Source: Kaiparowitsia implicata GSE-PSE-MK54-09C
GTDB lineage: Bacteria > Cyanobacteriota > Cyanobacteriia > Elainellales > Elainellaceae
Assembly (NCBI GenBank): GCA_019359435.1
Contig: JAHHHI010000074.1
Coordinates: 34,904-98,903, forward strand
DNA: 64,000 bases
Reading direction: 5' to 3'
Shown piece by piece: positions 1-8,342 of the stretch (position 1 is the stretch's first letter; each line of letters opens with the position of its first letter). The notes under the pieces are model-generated. The model did not search any database. It saw only the letters and a program-made list of their open reading frames with translations, and was not told the DNA's origin. Both the position numbers and the translations under genes were made by a program.

Positions 1-772
1 GATCGGTAGCAGGGGAGCCAGCAAATGCTTCGGGCGCAGCGTCTGCGGTGGTGCTGGCGTCGCGTGTGGCGACGGTAGGGCTAGGGGTCTGGGTTACATC
101 CATCACAAACTTGGTGATGCCGCCCGTTGCGCCTAGAGCCAGCACTAAAACTGCTGCCGTTCTTAGCCAACCTGTGGTGGGACTCGACCAGCGCGATCGC
201 CCCATCGCAGGCAGCGCAACGGCTTCTGCCGCATAGTCATCCAGCGCATTGGCTAGGTCAAACAGCTGCGTCGCGCTCAACCGCAATACCTCACCTGACG
301 CAGCGGTTGCCAATGGCCCTAGGTGCAAGTCGTGGGCCAGTAGCCCAGCGGGTTTTAGGTAAATCGCGGTCGGCATGGCCAGCACAGTATTTGGCTCAGG
401 TCGGGATGATGACGCCGCCGTTGCGTATCGAGGTGTCTCAGGTTGGAGCAGATGTTGGGGCAGAGGCGCGATTGGGTGCCCACCGTCGGCAGGGTGCAGG
501 TGTTGCAAGGCCGGCTGCATCTGCTGGGCATCTGGTTCTAGCAACTGCTGCACATAGGTTCTCACGGCTTCGCTCAGCGCGTCTAATTGCAGGCGATCGC
601 CCGACACCATCACCTGCTGATGATCCGCCAGTTTGGGATCATCAAAACTTAGATCAAAGCGCACTTGCCGCAGCACCGTGCGATCCGTCCAGCTCGATAG
701 CGCTGACCGAGCTGCCGCCACCTCAAGAGTGCAGGTGGGAGGAGTGTATCGACGAAGGACAGAAGAGGTCAT
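1..772 (-). CDS. DUF4335 domain protein, 3' end cut by window edge
   Basis: The reading frame is open from the ATG at 772 down to base 2, so the C-terminus lies outside the window. The N-terminus (MTSSVLRRYTPPTCTLEV) and the following stretch with RQVRFDLSFDDPKL match the start of the cyanobacterial DUF4335 family as I remember it. A hydrophobic segment near codons 210-225 (TAAVLVLALGATGGITKFV) could be one membrane span, followed by an Ala/Thr/Ser-rich tail. It lies 162 bp downstream of the DUF3038 gene on the same strand; these two families are commonly neighbours in cyanobacteria. Function is unknown. The long plus-strand frame over the same bases is a shadow. Confidence 0.8.
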   Translation of the reverse strand, partial: MTSSVLRRYTPPTCTLEVAAARSALSSWTDRTVLRQVRFDLSFDDPKLADHQQVMVSGDRLQLDALSEAVRTYVQQLLEPDAQQMQPALQHLHPADGGHPIAPLPQHLLQPETPRYATAASSSRPEPNTVLAMPTAIYLKPAGLLAHDLHLGPLATAASGEVLRLSATQLFDLANALDDYAAEAVALPAMGRSRWSSPTTGWLRTAAVLVLALGATGGITKFVMDVTQTPSPTVATRDASTTADAAPEAFAGSPATD

Positions 773-934
773 GAGCAATCTAAGGAAACGGTAAATACGT
801 GCAACTGAAACGGGTATAGACGACCGTGCTAGAAATCCCAGCACAGAAGATCGAAGCAGATTCTGATGCTAACGGGCAGAACTTAGAGATTCTATTGCGC
901 CTGCGAGTGCAAGCTATCAAAGCAAACGGTGTCT

Positions 935-1519
935 CTATCGGGCTCGATCGAGCAGCGCCAACCACAGACGACGAGATCCATGAGGCGCGCTGTAAAACAA
1001 CAGGTCAATCAGCAGCTTAAGCGCAAGCTGGGTCAGTTGTTCAGGCTTAGCCAGCTCTGTTTCATCCATCCGCTCTTCGTAGGTGTTGGTAAAGTTATCG
1101 AGATAGTCACCCAGCAGCGCGGCCTCGTGAGGGGCGCGGCCTTGTTCCGTCAACTGTTCCAACAGCGCCACGGCTCGGCGAATGAGCTCTTGATGCTGCT
1201 TCGCCAAATGACACACGATTAAGACGAGCGATCGCGCCTCCTCTACATCCATGCGTTTGCGACCCTGCCCCTTGCGCAAAGGACTCGACTGCCTTAGCCG
1301 CCATAGGGCCACCCGATCAGCCACCACCTCCGTCAGGTTTAGATCTTCTGCCGCCCGCAACATGGCATCTGAACCCAACCCCACCAAAGCTTCTAGCGCC
1401 AACAATACTAAATCTAGATGCGCCTTAATGTTGTCGAGCTGAGCTGCATCGAGTTGGTGAGCCAGGGGCAAGTCATCTCGATGGGGCTGTGATACAGGGT
1501 GATTAGCGGTCGAAGGCAT
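935..1519 (-). CDS. DUF3038 domain protein
   Basis: A 194-residue soluble, mostly helical protein with no signal peptide. The core (LDNIKAHLDLVLLALEAL, then VADRVALWRLRQSSPLRKG) and the C-terminal segment with LIDLLFYSAPHG are features of the cyanobacterial DUF3038 family. The gene precedes the DUF4335 gene on the same strand, which supports both assignments and suggests one transcription unit. No enzymatic motif is visible and the role is unknown. Confidence 0.85.
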   Translation of the reverse strand: MPSTANHPVSQPHRDDLPLAHQLDAAQLDNIKAHLDLVLLALEALVGLGSDAMLRAAEDLNLTEVVADRVALWRLRQSSPLRKGQGRKRMDVEEARSLVLIVCHLAKQHQELIRRAVALLEQLTEQGRAPHEAALLGDYLDNFTNTYEERMDETELAKPEQLTQLALKLLIDLLFYSAPHGSRRLWLALLDRAR

Positions 1520-2533
1520 AACTCTAGACTAAGGGGGGAACAAGGGAAACGTAACGCTGGTTACAGCTCTTGAAACACAATAAGGCAAGTCCATCCAATG
1601 GACTCGTGAACAGTGGCACCCGGTAGAACTGACCACCACCACCACCCTCAAACTAGCCCCATTGCAACAATTGAGTGGGTTAAACCCCGTATTTTCATGG
1701 GCCCCTGTCTAACAACGGTTCCATGAAACCATAAACGCTAATCAGGGCTTCAAGTGCTCTATCCGATGCAGCGACAAGCTGCTACGACGCCATCCTAGCT
1801 GAGAATAGTTGCATTTCTCTACTCCCTTGTCCTTATGATTTCTTTATAACTACGTGAAGCAACGTAGAATCTATCCGAGCTACGGGGATTTGACGGACAC
1901 AATCCCGTAAAACAGAAGAGACAAATTTCACAAACGTTTAGAAATATATAGGAAGGCGGGGCAGTGCCCACGCTTTCATGCCAGGGTTAAGCCCCCTCCC
2001 CAATCAATCCAAACGTGTTAATCGAGGCTCGGTAACGGTAGCAGCATTGCAGTGACTTGGCCCTTTAGCAATAAGGATTGATGGAGAGCAATTAAACCGT
2101 GGCAGCAAGAATACAGCGGTATTGAATTTTGTCTTGATATTGGGGGCATCTGCAACAGAATAAACCTAAATCCATACCCTAGAGTGGTATTTTCGTGGGA
2201 ATGTTATTTGAAATTGGTTACGGTTTCATCTGCGGTCAGAATCATTGAGTCCTGAGTGAATCGGTAGCCAGAATTGAGCACTGCAAGTTTGGGTCTGGAC
2301 TGTTCGCCTAGCGGGCACCGCCACACTCTAGCTCTAGATTTTGATTGGCTTAGGCTGCCGATTCGGGTGCATCGGTTGATTTGAAGTATTGGCTCAGTAT
2401 GAGTAAGCAAGTGGAATTAACGCTTGCAAAGGTTTATCGCGTGCTGGCTCAATGTAGTGCTGACTCAACGCAGCACAGAGGCACAGCAGCGGCTTGGATG
2501 TCACCAGATTTTCTTTATTTCGGATATAGCGCA
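1520..2533. other. Intergenic, about 1 kb, no gene recognised
   Basis: This divergent spacer separates the DUF3038 gene from the cyclic-nucleotide-binding gene and should hold promoters for both. No convincing long frame, tRNA or RNA gene is visible. Conserved structured RNAs (6S RNA, tmRNA, RNase P) were looked for by signature and not found, but short non-coding RNAs could be missed. Confidence 0.4.
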
Positions 2534-3112
2534 ATGAAAAAGGTTCTATTTCTATTGGGTGAGTTAACTGATCAAGATGTGGATTGGTTGGTTCAGGCGG
2601 GCAAAAAAGAGCAGGTTCCCGAAGGGAGTGTGTTGATTCACGAAGGGCAGCCTGTGGATACTGTGTATGTGTTGCTAGATGGGGCCTTGGTTGTGTCTAT
2701 CTCAGCATTGCAAGGGCGGCAAATTGCTCGGTTATCGAGTGGAGACGTGGTCGGTGAGATGTCGTTTATTGACTCACGCCCGCCCTCAGCTACGGTGCAA
2801 ACTTTAGAGCCCTCTACGGTGCTGGCTATTGAGCGATCGCACCTGTCTGAAAAGCTTCAGCAGGACGAAGGCTTTGGCTGCCGCTTTTATCGGGCGTTGG
2901 CAATCTTGCTGTCTCATCGGCTGCGCGGCACGGTCAAATCTCTGGGTGAGCCAGAGCAGTTGCCCTCGCCACCGCGCCCATCACCCGCTTCTATTCCGGC
3001 GGGTCAAACCACATCCCAAGGACTCCTCATCGTAGACGATAGTGCTGAAACGCTGGCTCTGGCACAACAGCGCTTTGAACGGCTGCTGAACCAGCTAGAT
3101 GCCGTCTCGTGA
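2534..3112 (+). CDS. Cyclic nucleotide-binding (CAP_ED) domain protein
   Basis: I start the protein at ATG 2534 (MKKVLFLLGELTDQDVDWLV), giving 192 residues; an upstream in-frame ATG at 2381 would add an unconserved leader. Residues 20-120 form a cNMP-binding beta-roll: EGSVLIHEGQPVDTVYVLLD, then SGDVVGEMSFIDSRPPSATV, which carries the phosphate-binding-cassette pattern with GEMSF and the PPSATV arm. No C-terminal winged-helix DNA-binding domain follows. The tail is Pro/Ser-rich with GLLIVDDSAET, which resembles the first strand of a response-regulator receiver but stops after about 30 residues. It is therefore probably a sensor or adaptor rather than a Crp-type regulator; ligand unknown. A strong hairpin terminator follows. 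Confidence 0.8.
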   Translation: MKKVLFLLGELTDQDVDWLVQAGKKEQVPEGSVLIHEGQPVDTVYVLLDGALVVSISALQGRQIARLSSGDVVGEMSFIDSRPPSATVQTLEPSTVLAIERSHLSEKLQQDEGFGCRFYRALAILLSHRLRGTVKSLGEPEQLPSPPRPSPASIPAGQTTSQGLLIVDDSAETLALAQQRFERLLNQLDAVS

Positions 3113-3150
3113 GCGATCGCCCCTAACCGCATCCACACTGCACCAAACAT

Positions 3151-3196
3151 AAGGGGAGGATAAAACGCTCATGTTGTGGCGTTTTATCCTCCCCTT
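3151..3196 (+). terminator. Hairpin terminator, 18-bp perfect stem
   Basis: Arms AAGGGGAGGATAAAACGC (3151-3168) and GCGTTTTATCCTCCCCTT (3179-3196) pair perfectly around a 10-nt loop, 38 bp after the stop codon of the cyclic-nucleotide-binding gene. There is no long T tract. Confidence 0.75.
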
Positions 3197-3227
3197 ACTC
3201 GATCAAAATGTCAGTCTAGATTCCCTA

Positions 3228-3350
3228 GGGGCTGTCATCAATTGACGGCTGTTGACCTAGCAATCAGCGGTTTCAGCCCCTGCCTGTTTTTTGGTCGAGC
3301 GTAGCAACGCTGATGCAGTAAGGATTTTAGCCAAAATTGATGATGTGCCC
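3228..3350. mobile_element. MITE-like element, family A copy 1
   Basis: A 123-bp non-coding element with ends GGGGCTGTCATCAATT (left) and AATTGATGATGTGCCC (right), each bordered by TA (3226-3227 and 3351-3352). The interior is a diverged version of the other family A copies and keeps the GTAGCAACGC and GGATTTTAGCCAAAATTG blocks. The right-hand C-TA junction forms the stop codon of ccmK4. Confidence 0.8.
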
Positions 3351-3688
3351 TACGCGCCGCGCAAAAACGCGCCATCTAGCGATTGATGAAACTGCTGCAC
3401 ATTTTCTCCAACCTCAATGGGCAGCACCACCTCCACATTTTCATGCGGACGCGGAATAATCACCCAGGTTTCCAACGTGCCGCCCGGCGTGTTTTGTGCC
3501 GCCTCAATGCCAGCATCCATCGCCGTTTTCACCTCAGACACATCGCCCCGAATCATAATTGTAAAGCGAGCGCTTCCGGCGCGGATATAGCCAACCAGCG
3601 TGACTCGACCCGCTTTCACCATGGCATCCGATGCTGCTAACACAGCCGGAAACCCTTTTGTCTCTAACGCTCCAACCGCAATTGGCAT
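3350..3688 (-). CDS. ccmK4: Carboxysome shell protein CcmK4 (BMC hexamer subunit)
   Basis: A single BMC domain of 112 residues. The signature VTLVGYIRAGSARFTIMIRG and the stretch TWVIIPRPHENVEVVLP match CcmK4 rather than CcmK2. The protein forms hexameric tiles of the beta-carboxysome facet, where the pore controls metabolite passage. It lies 196 bp downstream of ccmK3 on the same strand, the usual ccmK3-ccmK4 satellite locus apart from the main ccm cluster. From family knowledge, CcmK3 and CcmK4 form mixed hexamers that tune shell permeability. The TAG stop (bases 3352-3350) spans the junction with a family A element, so the tail QSLDGAFLRGA may have been set by that insertion. Confidence 0.93.
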   Translation of the reverse strand: MPIAVGALETKGFPAVLAASDAMVKAGRVTLVGYIRAGSARFTIMIRGDVSEVKTAMDAGIEAAQNTPGGTLETWVIIPRPHENVEVVLPIEVGENVQQFHQSLDGAFLRGA

Positions 3689-3884
3689 TGTTCTCTCCTA
3701 AATAGACCCCTGAGCAGGGGCGATGTTGATGACTCGTTTCGGCTCCATGCACTCTGTTGGCCAAATCTCTACCAAACCCATTCACCGTGGGCATGAGAGT
3801 GTTTAGAACAGGTCTGTTGCAGGAGGATAAGGCGCTACGACAGATGCCAGGCTTAGCTGGCATAGCAGCGTTGTCAAGCCCTGG

Positions 3885-4190
3885 TTACATAAATCGTTCT
3901 ACCTCGGGCGTGTATTGAATCGGCAAAGTGGCTTCCAGGTTTTCAGGCGGATTTGGAATAATCCAGTAGTCTACCAGCTCTGCCCCAAACACCTTGCCGA
4001 CCGCTTCAATGCCGGCTTCAACAGCAGGGCGAACTTCAGAGGTGCTGCCGCGCACCGCGACCAAAAACTCACCTCGTTCTGCTAGGCCAAAATAAACCAG
4101 AGTCACTCGACCCGATTTCACCATTGCATCGGCAGCGGCTAGAACGCCAGGAAACCCTAAGGTTTGAATCACACCAACTGCTGCTGGCAT
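3885..4190 (-). CDS. ccmK3: Carboxysome shell protein CcmK3 (BMC subunit)
   Basis: A 101-residue BMC-domain protein. The start MPAAVGVIQTLGFPGVLAAA, the altered pore-side segment LVYFGLAERGEFLVAVRG in place of the GYIRAGSARFT of CcmK4, and WIIPNPPENLEATLP are diagnostic of CcmK3. This variant lacks the canonical pore residues and is known in other cyanobacteria to work only in heterohexamers with CcmK4. It is the first gene of the pair. Its upstream spacer (4191-4700) should hold the promoter. Confidence 0.93.
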   Translation of the reverse strand: MPAAVGVIQTLGFPGVLAAADAMVKSGRVTLVYFGLAERGEFLVAVRGSTSEVRPAVEAGIEAVGKVFGAELVDYWIIPNPPENLEATLPIQYTPEVERFM

Positions 4191-4700
4191 ACCGTTACTC
4201 TCCGATGGGCGCGTGTCGTTGGGTGGACAATGTCTTAAACCTGTGGGCGAGGATGGAACAAAGGCTTTGCGTCTGCTCTATCAATCCCAACAATAGCTTT
4301 GAAACACCGCCGTTGTTCTAAACAGGGCGATAAATGCACAACAATGATGAGAGAGAGGGGCGATCGCCGCATCTGCATCCTGTCTGGTGCACTACCGCAT
4401 TGACATTATTCTATGGACAAGTGGGGAGATTCAGTGAATATAACTTTGCAAAGTGATTGAAAAGCAATGGTTATATGTGGTCGGCAGTCTTGGGATGACA
4501 TTCTTAATCTCGCGTTGCGACAATAGGCCACCTCATCTTGGAATATCTGGTGAAACCCATGCGGAACAAAGGCTCCATAGGTCGAGCGCTATTTAACGTC
4601 AGTTCGGGTTAAGGGAGTTTTGGGGCACCGCGCGACGCGCACGACACATTGAGGGTTTGAGCTTATCCCGAACTCAGGTTATTTAGCAGGGTGTGCCGGA
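4191..4700. other. Divergent spacer upstream of ccmK3 and the DUF1818 gene
   Basis: No credible coding frame. The right part holds a family B inverted-repeat element (4596-4680) whose right target copy ends about 16 bp before the DUF1818 start codon. The left part presumably carries the ccmK3 promoter, but no motif is clear enough to call. Confidence 0.4.
4596..4680. mobile_element. MITE-like element, family B copy 1 (short form)
   Basis: An element of about 85 bp between two copies of ATTTA (4591-4595 and 4681-4685). The left end reads ACGTCAGTTCGGGTTAAG and the right end, reversed, AACCTGAGTTCGGGATAAG. Its interior is a shortened form of the palindrome in the copy at 43217-43339. The clean flanking duplication shows insertion by transposition; the duplication is 4 or 5 bp because the fifth base is ambiguous. 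Confidence 0.85.
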
Positions 4701-5066
4701 ATGACTCGACAGATCAAGCAGGGTGAAGGCTGGCGCATTGGCTGGGATGCTGCGGCTCTAGAATTTTGTGGCTTGGTGGGCGGTGAGGACTGGGCGCTGG
4801 AGCTGACCGATGCAGAAATGCGAGACTTTGAGCGGTTGGCGCTAGAACTGGCCGATACAATGCAGGCGATGACAGCTGAGCTAATGGCAGAGGAACAGAT
4901 TTGCTGTGAAGTGGAGAGCGATCGCCTCTGGTTAGAAGCCGAGGGCTTTCCCCAGGCCTATGGGCTGCGGCTGCTGGTGCTGACGGGGCGTCGAGGCGAG
5001 GGGGCATGGGCAGCGGCAGCAGTGCCAGGGCTGATGCAGGCGCTACGAACCCTGACGCTGTTTTAG
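4701..5066 (+). CDS. DUF1818 family protein
   Basis: A 121-residue acidic protein. The motifs GEGWRIGWDAAALEFCGLVG, then GEDWALELT, and WLEAEGFPQAYGLRLLVLTG are those of the cyanobacterial/plastid DUF1818 family. There is no membrane segment or signal peptide. Function is unknown. A family B element ends about 16 bp upstream of the ATG, so the native leader has been replaced or moved. The next gene starts 48 bp downstream and may be co-transcribed. Confidence 0.85.
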   Translation: MTRQIKQGEGWRIGWDAAALEFCGLVGGEDWALELTDAEMRDFERLALELADTMQAMTAELMAEEQICCEVESDRLWLEAEGFPQAYGLRLLVLTGRRGEGAWAAAAVPGLMQALRTLTLF

Positions 5067-5114
5067 GCTCAAAATGCCTGGTATACAGTTTAGAAGTTGC
5101 AATGATTAAAGACT

Positions 5115-5468
5115 ATGCCGTTAATTTCTGTGCAGACCTCTGTAGCCCAGCCGGATGCCGATACCGTAAAGCACCTGCTGCAAGCCCTGTCTACGAGCTT
5201 GGCAACCCACGTGGGCAAACCTGAGTCCTATGTGATGACGGCGTTCAACGCTGATGTGCCCATGACCTTTGGCGGCACGTTTGACCCCGCCTGTTATATC
5301 GAAATTAAAAGTGTGGGGTCGTTTCAGCCGAGCCAAACCCAGGCCATGACTCAGGCCTTTTGCCAGATGGTGAGCAAGACGCTGGGTGTGCCGGGCGATC
5401 GCACCTACATTGAATTTGCCGATGCCCAGGGGTATCTCTGGGGCTGGAACGGTCGCACCTTTGGCTGA
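5115..5468 (+). CDS. MIF-like tautomerase
   Basis: A 117-residue protein of the macrophage migration inhibitory factor/phenylpyruvate tautomerase superfamily. Pro-2, the catalytic base after removal of Met-1, is present (MPLISVQTSV). The segments PESYVMTAFNADVPMTFGG and GVPGDRTYIEFADAQGYLWG, then WNGRTFG, match the MIF fold including its C-terminal end. The physiological substrate is unknown. The stop codon lies 5 bp before a family A element. Confidence 0.88.
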   Translation: MPLISVQTSVAQPDADTVKHLLQALSTSLATHVGKPESYVMTAFNADVPMTFGGTFDPACYIEIKSVGSFQPSQTQAMTQAFCQMVSKTLGVPGDRTYIEFADAQGYLWGWNGRTFG

Positions 5469-5473
5469 GGGCA

Positions 5474-5599
5474 GGGCGTGTCATCGATTCCAACCAAACG
5501 CCTGATGCTATGAGCGTTGCCACGCCCGGCCCAAAAACCAGGCTAAGGGGCTGTGACTGTTGATTTCTGGGATATCAGCGGCTAATTGATGATAGCCCC
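5474..5599. mobile_element. MITE-like element, family A copy 2
   Basis: A 126-bp element from GGGCGTGTCATCGATT to AATTGATGATAGCCCC, with TA after the right end (5600-5601) and CA before the left. It fills the spacer between two convergent genes: 5 bp after the tautomerase stop codon and 5 bp beyond the ppk1 stop codon. The interior shares GAGCGTTGCCACGCCC and GGGATATCAGCGGCTAATTG with the other copies. Confidence 0.85.
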
Positions 5600-5604
5600 T
5601 AGCA

Positions 5605-7785
5605 TTAATGCCCTGCGTGGACAGCTTCAACCGCTAACTGCATGAAGATATCCTGAGCACTGCGCTCATCCTCATCTTCATCGGGAACCCGCTGAGTATA
5701 GCTGCCATCGGGCTGAAGCTCCCAGGCATGGCGATTGTCTTCGAGAAAGATATCGAGAATGTCTCGAAGAGCCTTCACCAGCGATGGCTCCTCAATGGGC
5801 GTGACCGCCTCGACGCGGCGATCGAGGTTGCGCGGCATCCAGTCGGCGCTGCCAATAAACACCTCAGCATTGCCATTGTTGCCAAAGTAAAAGATGCGCG
5901 AGTGCTCCAGATACCGTCCGATCACGCTGAGCACACGAATCGTGTCGCTGACCCCTGCCACACCAGGGCGTAAGCAGCACATGCCCCGCACAATCAGGTC
6001 AATTTCAACCCCTGCTTGCGAGGCTTCGTAAAGTGCCTGGATGATGGCAGCATCCACCAGAGAGTTCATCTTGGCAATGATGAGGCCGGGGTTCCCCTGG
6101 CGGGCATACTCAGTTTCGCGCCGAATCATCGCCATCATGCGATCGCGCAAATTAACCGGAGCCACTAGCAGCTTGCGATAGGAGTGCTGGCGAGAATAAC
6201 CTGTCAGATAGTTGAACAAATCCGTTAGGTCAGCCCCCAACTCTTCTCGGCAGCTTAATAGCCCGATGTCGGTATAAAGCCGAGCGGTCTTGGGGTTGTA
6301 GTTGCCTGTGCCAATGTGAACATAGCGGCGGATGCGATCGCCCTCTTGCCGCACCACCAACACAACCTTGGTATGAGTCTTTAGCCCCACCACTCCATAG
6401 ACCACATGCACGCCCACCTGCTCTAGCTTGCGGGCCCAGTTAATATTGTTCTCTTCGTCAAAACGGGCCTTCAGCTCTACCAAGACCGCAACCTGCTTAC
6501 CATTTTCGGCAGCATCGATCAGCGATTGAATAATGGGTGAGTCGCCCGAAGTGCGATAGAGCGTCATCTTGATTGCCAGCACCTTAGAGTCATGCGCCGC
6601 TTGGGTGATAAACTGCTCCACTGACCCGGTGAACGATTCGTAAGGATGGTGCACCATCAGATCTGCCTCACGAATTGCGGCGAAGATCTTCATCGGGTTT
6701 ACTTGGGGCAGTGATGGATCATCCATGGGCGATCGCAACCGAGGCGGAATCGTCGGCGTAAACGGCTGATCGCGATGCTGCGGCAGCGGAAACCCCGTCA
6801 GCGAAAATAAATCCTTCAGGTTGAGCAACCCTTCGACTTCATAGACATCGTTCTCCTCTACCTGCATTTCTTCCATCAGCGTTTGACGAATCGACTTAGG
6901 CATCGACGAGTGCATTTCTATCCGCACCACAGAGCCGCCAAACCGCCGCTTCCGCAGCTCTTGCTCAATCGCTAACAGCAGGTCATCGGCCTCTTCTTCC
7001 TCTAGCGCAATATCCGCATCGCGGGTCACGCGAAAGGGATGATAGTCCTGAATATTCATGCCAGGGAAGAGCGCTTCGAGATTGTGGGCAATCACCTGTT
7101 CTAGCGGCACTCCCGTCCACACCGTCCCGTTCTGATCCTGATGTTGCAGCTCCTTTGGAAACGCCACAAACCGAGGCAAACTGTTGGGCACCTTCACCCG
7201 AGCAAACTTTTCGCTATTGGTTTGCGGATCTTTGACCAGCACCGCCAGGTTGAGACTAAGGTTCGAGATGTGGGGAAAGGGATGCGCGGGGTCGATGGCG
7301 AGGGGCGTGAGCACCGGAAAGATGCGCTGTTCAAAGTAGTCTCGCAAAAACAGTCGCTGTTCTTGATCTAAGTCGATGTAATTCAGCACATGAACGCCGT
7401 TGGAGGCCAGCAGGGGGCGCAGGGTTTTCTCGAAAAAGCGGTGTTGTTCCACAGCCATTGGGCGCAGGCGGCTGCTAATGTCGTCTAGCTGCTGACTCGG
7501 CGTGCGGCCATCGGGCGTAATGAGGCTGACATTGGCTTCAACCTGCTCTTTGATAATGGCAACCCGCACCATAAAAAACTCGTCCAGGTTGGCGCTAAAA
7601 ATAGCTAAAAACTTGAGCCGCTCTAGCAGGGGTGTGCGAGAGTCAAAGGCTTCGTAGAGAACGCGATAGTTAAACTCTAGCCAACTCAGTTCGCGATTGA
7701 AGTAATAGGCGGCATCGCTCAAATCCACCGAATCAGATGAATCAACTGAATCAATAGTGGGCTTTGATTGCTTTACTTCAGTCAT
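5605..7785 (-). CDS. ppk1: Polyphosphate kinase 1
   Basis: A 726-residue enzyme that reversibly polymerises the gamma-phosphate of ATP into polyphosphate. The four-domain PPK1 layout is visible: the N-terminal domain with YYFNRELSWLEFNYRVL, the head domain with the LTPLAIDPAHPFPHISNLSL segment, and two PLD-like C-terminal domains. THTKVVLVV and RRYVHIGTGNYNPKTARLYT carry the catalytic histidine region. I start at ATG 7785 (MTEVKQSKPTIDS); the longer frame from 7866 adds a basic leader unlike the family. A family A element abuts the 3' end. Confidence 0.96.
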   Translation of the reverse strand: MTEVKQSKPTIDSVDSSDSVDLSDAAYYFNRELSWLEFNYRVLYEAFDSRTPLLERLKFLAIFSANLDEFFMVRVAIIKEQVEANVSLITPDGRTPSQQLDDISSRLRPMAVEQHRFFEKTLRPLLASNGVHVLNYIDLDQEQRLFLRDYFEQRIFPVLTPLAIDPAHPFPHISNLSLNLAVLVKDPQTNSEKFARVKVPNSLPRFVAFPKELQHQDQNGTVWTGVPLEQVIAHNLEALFPGMNIQDYHPFRVTRDADIALEEEEADDLLLAIEQELRKRRFGGSVVRIEMHSSMPKSIRQTLMEEMQVEENDVYEVEGLLNLKDLFSLTGFPLPQHRDQPFTPTIPPRLRSPMDDPSLPQVNPMKIFAAIREADLMVHHPYESFTGSVEQFITQAAHDSKVLAIKMTLYRTSGDSPIIQSLIDAAENGKQVAVLVELKARFDEENNINWARKLEQVGVHVVYGVVGLKTHTKVVLVVRQEGDRIRRYVHIGTGNYNPKTARLYTDIGLLSCREELGADLTDLFNYLTGYSRQHSYRKLLVAPVNLRDRMMAMIRRETEYARQGNPGLIIAKMNSLVDAAIIQALYEASQAGVEIDLIVRGMCCLRPGVAGVSDTIRVLSVIGRYLEHSRIFYFGNNGNAEVFIGSADWMPRNLDRRVEAVTPIEEPSLVKALRDILDIFLEDNRHAWELQPDGSYTQRVPDEDEDERSAQDIFMQLAVEAVHAGH

Positions 7786-8342
7786 GGGGTTGCCTGGGTA
7801 GTGAGTGTTTTTGATTGTCCCAAAGGATTTTGCAAAGGGAAGGTATTCTAAGCGACATCGCCGCACGTAAGAATTCTGGAAGAGCCTGTAGCTAGCTTAC
7901 TGAGACGATGGACGGGGCAGTGGATCTATGCAGCGCAGGCTGACATCTGTGCGTCTCACCTGCACGTCTCGCCCAGAACTGAATCGGAAAACGGCCAAGA
8001 GAGAATTATTGAGATGCACGCGAGTGGATTGATTGTTACCGATCCCCAATGGCAAGAGATAAGGCACACTAAAGAATAGCGCGTTGGGCTGGCTCTGCCC
8101 ACTTATAGCCATGGGCTCGGGACAGAGCGTGAGTCATGCCGTGTCTATTCTCATTATGGCGATCGCCATCTCGATACCATCTTGCCTGGGTGCACCCTGT
8201 GGGGGCGCAGTTTAATGTATGGATAGGTGGGGTGTAGAAGCATGGCTATGGCGGCGCACCCTCGTCTTTGGTTGCTCTAACGCTCTCTCATTGAGCAGCC
8301 TGATTCCGGTTTACGTTTGTTTAGCAGTGTTTGCAAAAGCTC
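7786..8342. other. Divergent spacer between ppk1 and sppA
   Basis: It should hold promoters for both genes. A 71-codon minus-strand frame (7897-8112) exists but has no recognisable family and weak start context, so it is not called. Nothing else is identified. Confidence 0.35.

Noticed and set aside
127..774. Long plus-strand frame (215 codons)
   Set aside because: It is the shadow of the DUF4335 gene on the minus strand, which carries the conserved N-terminus.
1520..2533. Possible structured RNA in the 1-kb spacer (around 1950-2150)
   Set aside because: It matches none of the motifs I know for 6S, tmRNA, SRP or RNase P RNA, and no conserved stem is convincing by eye.
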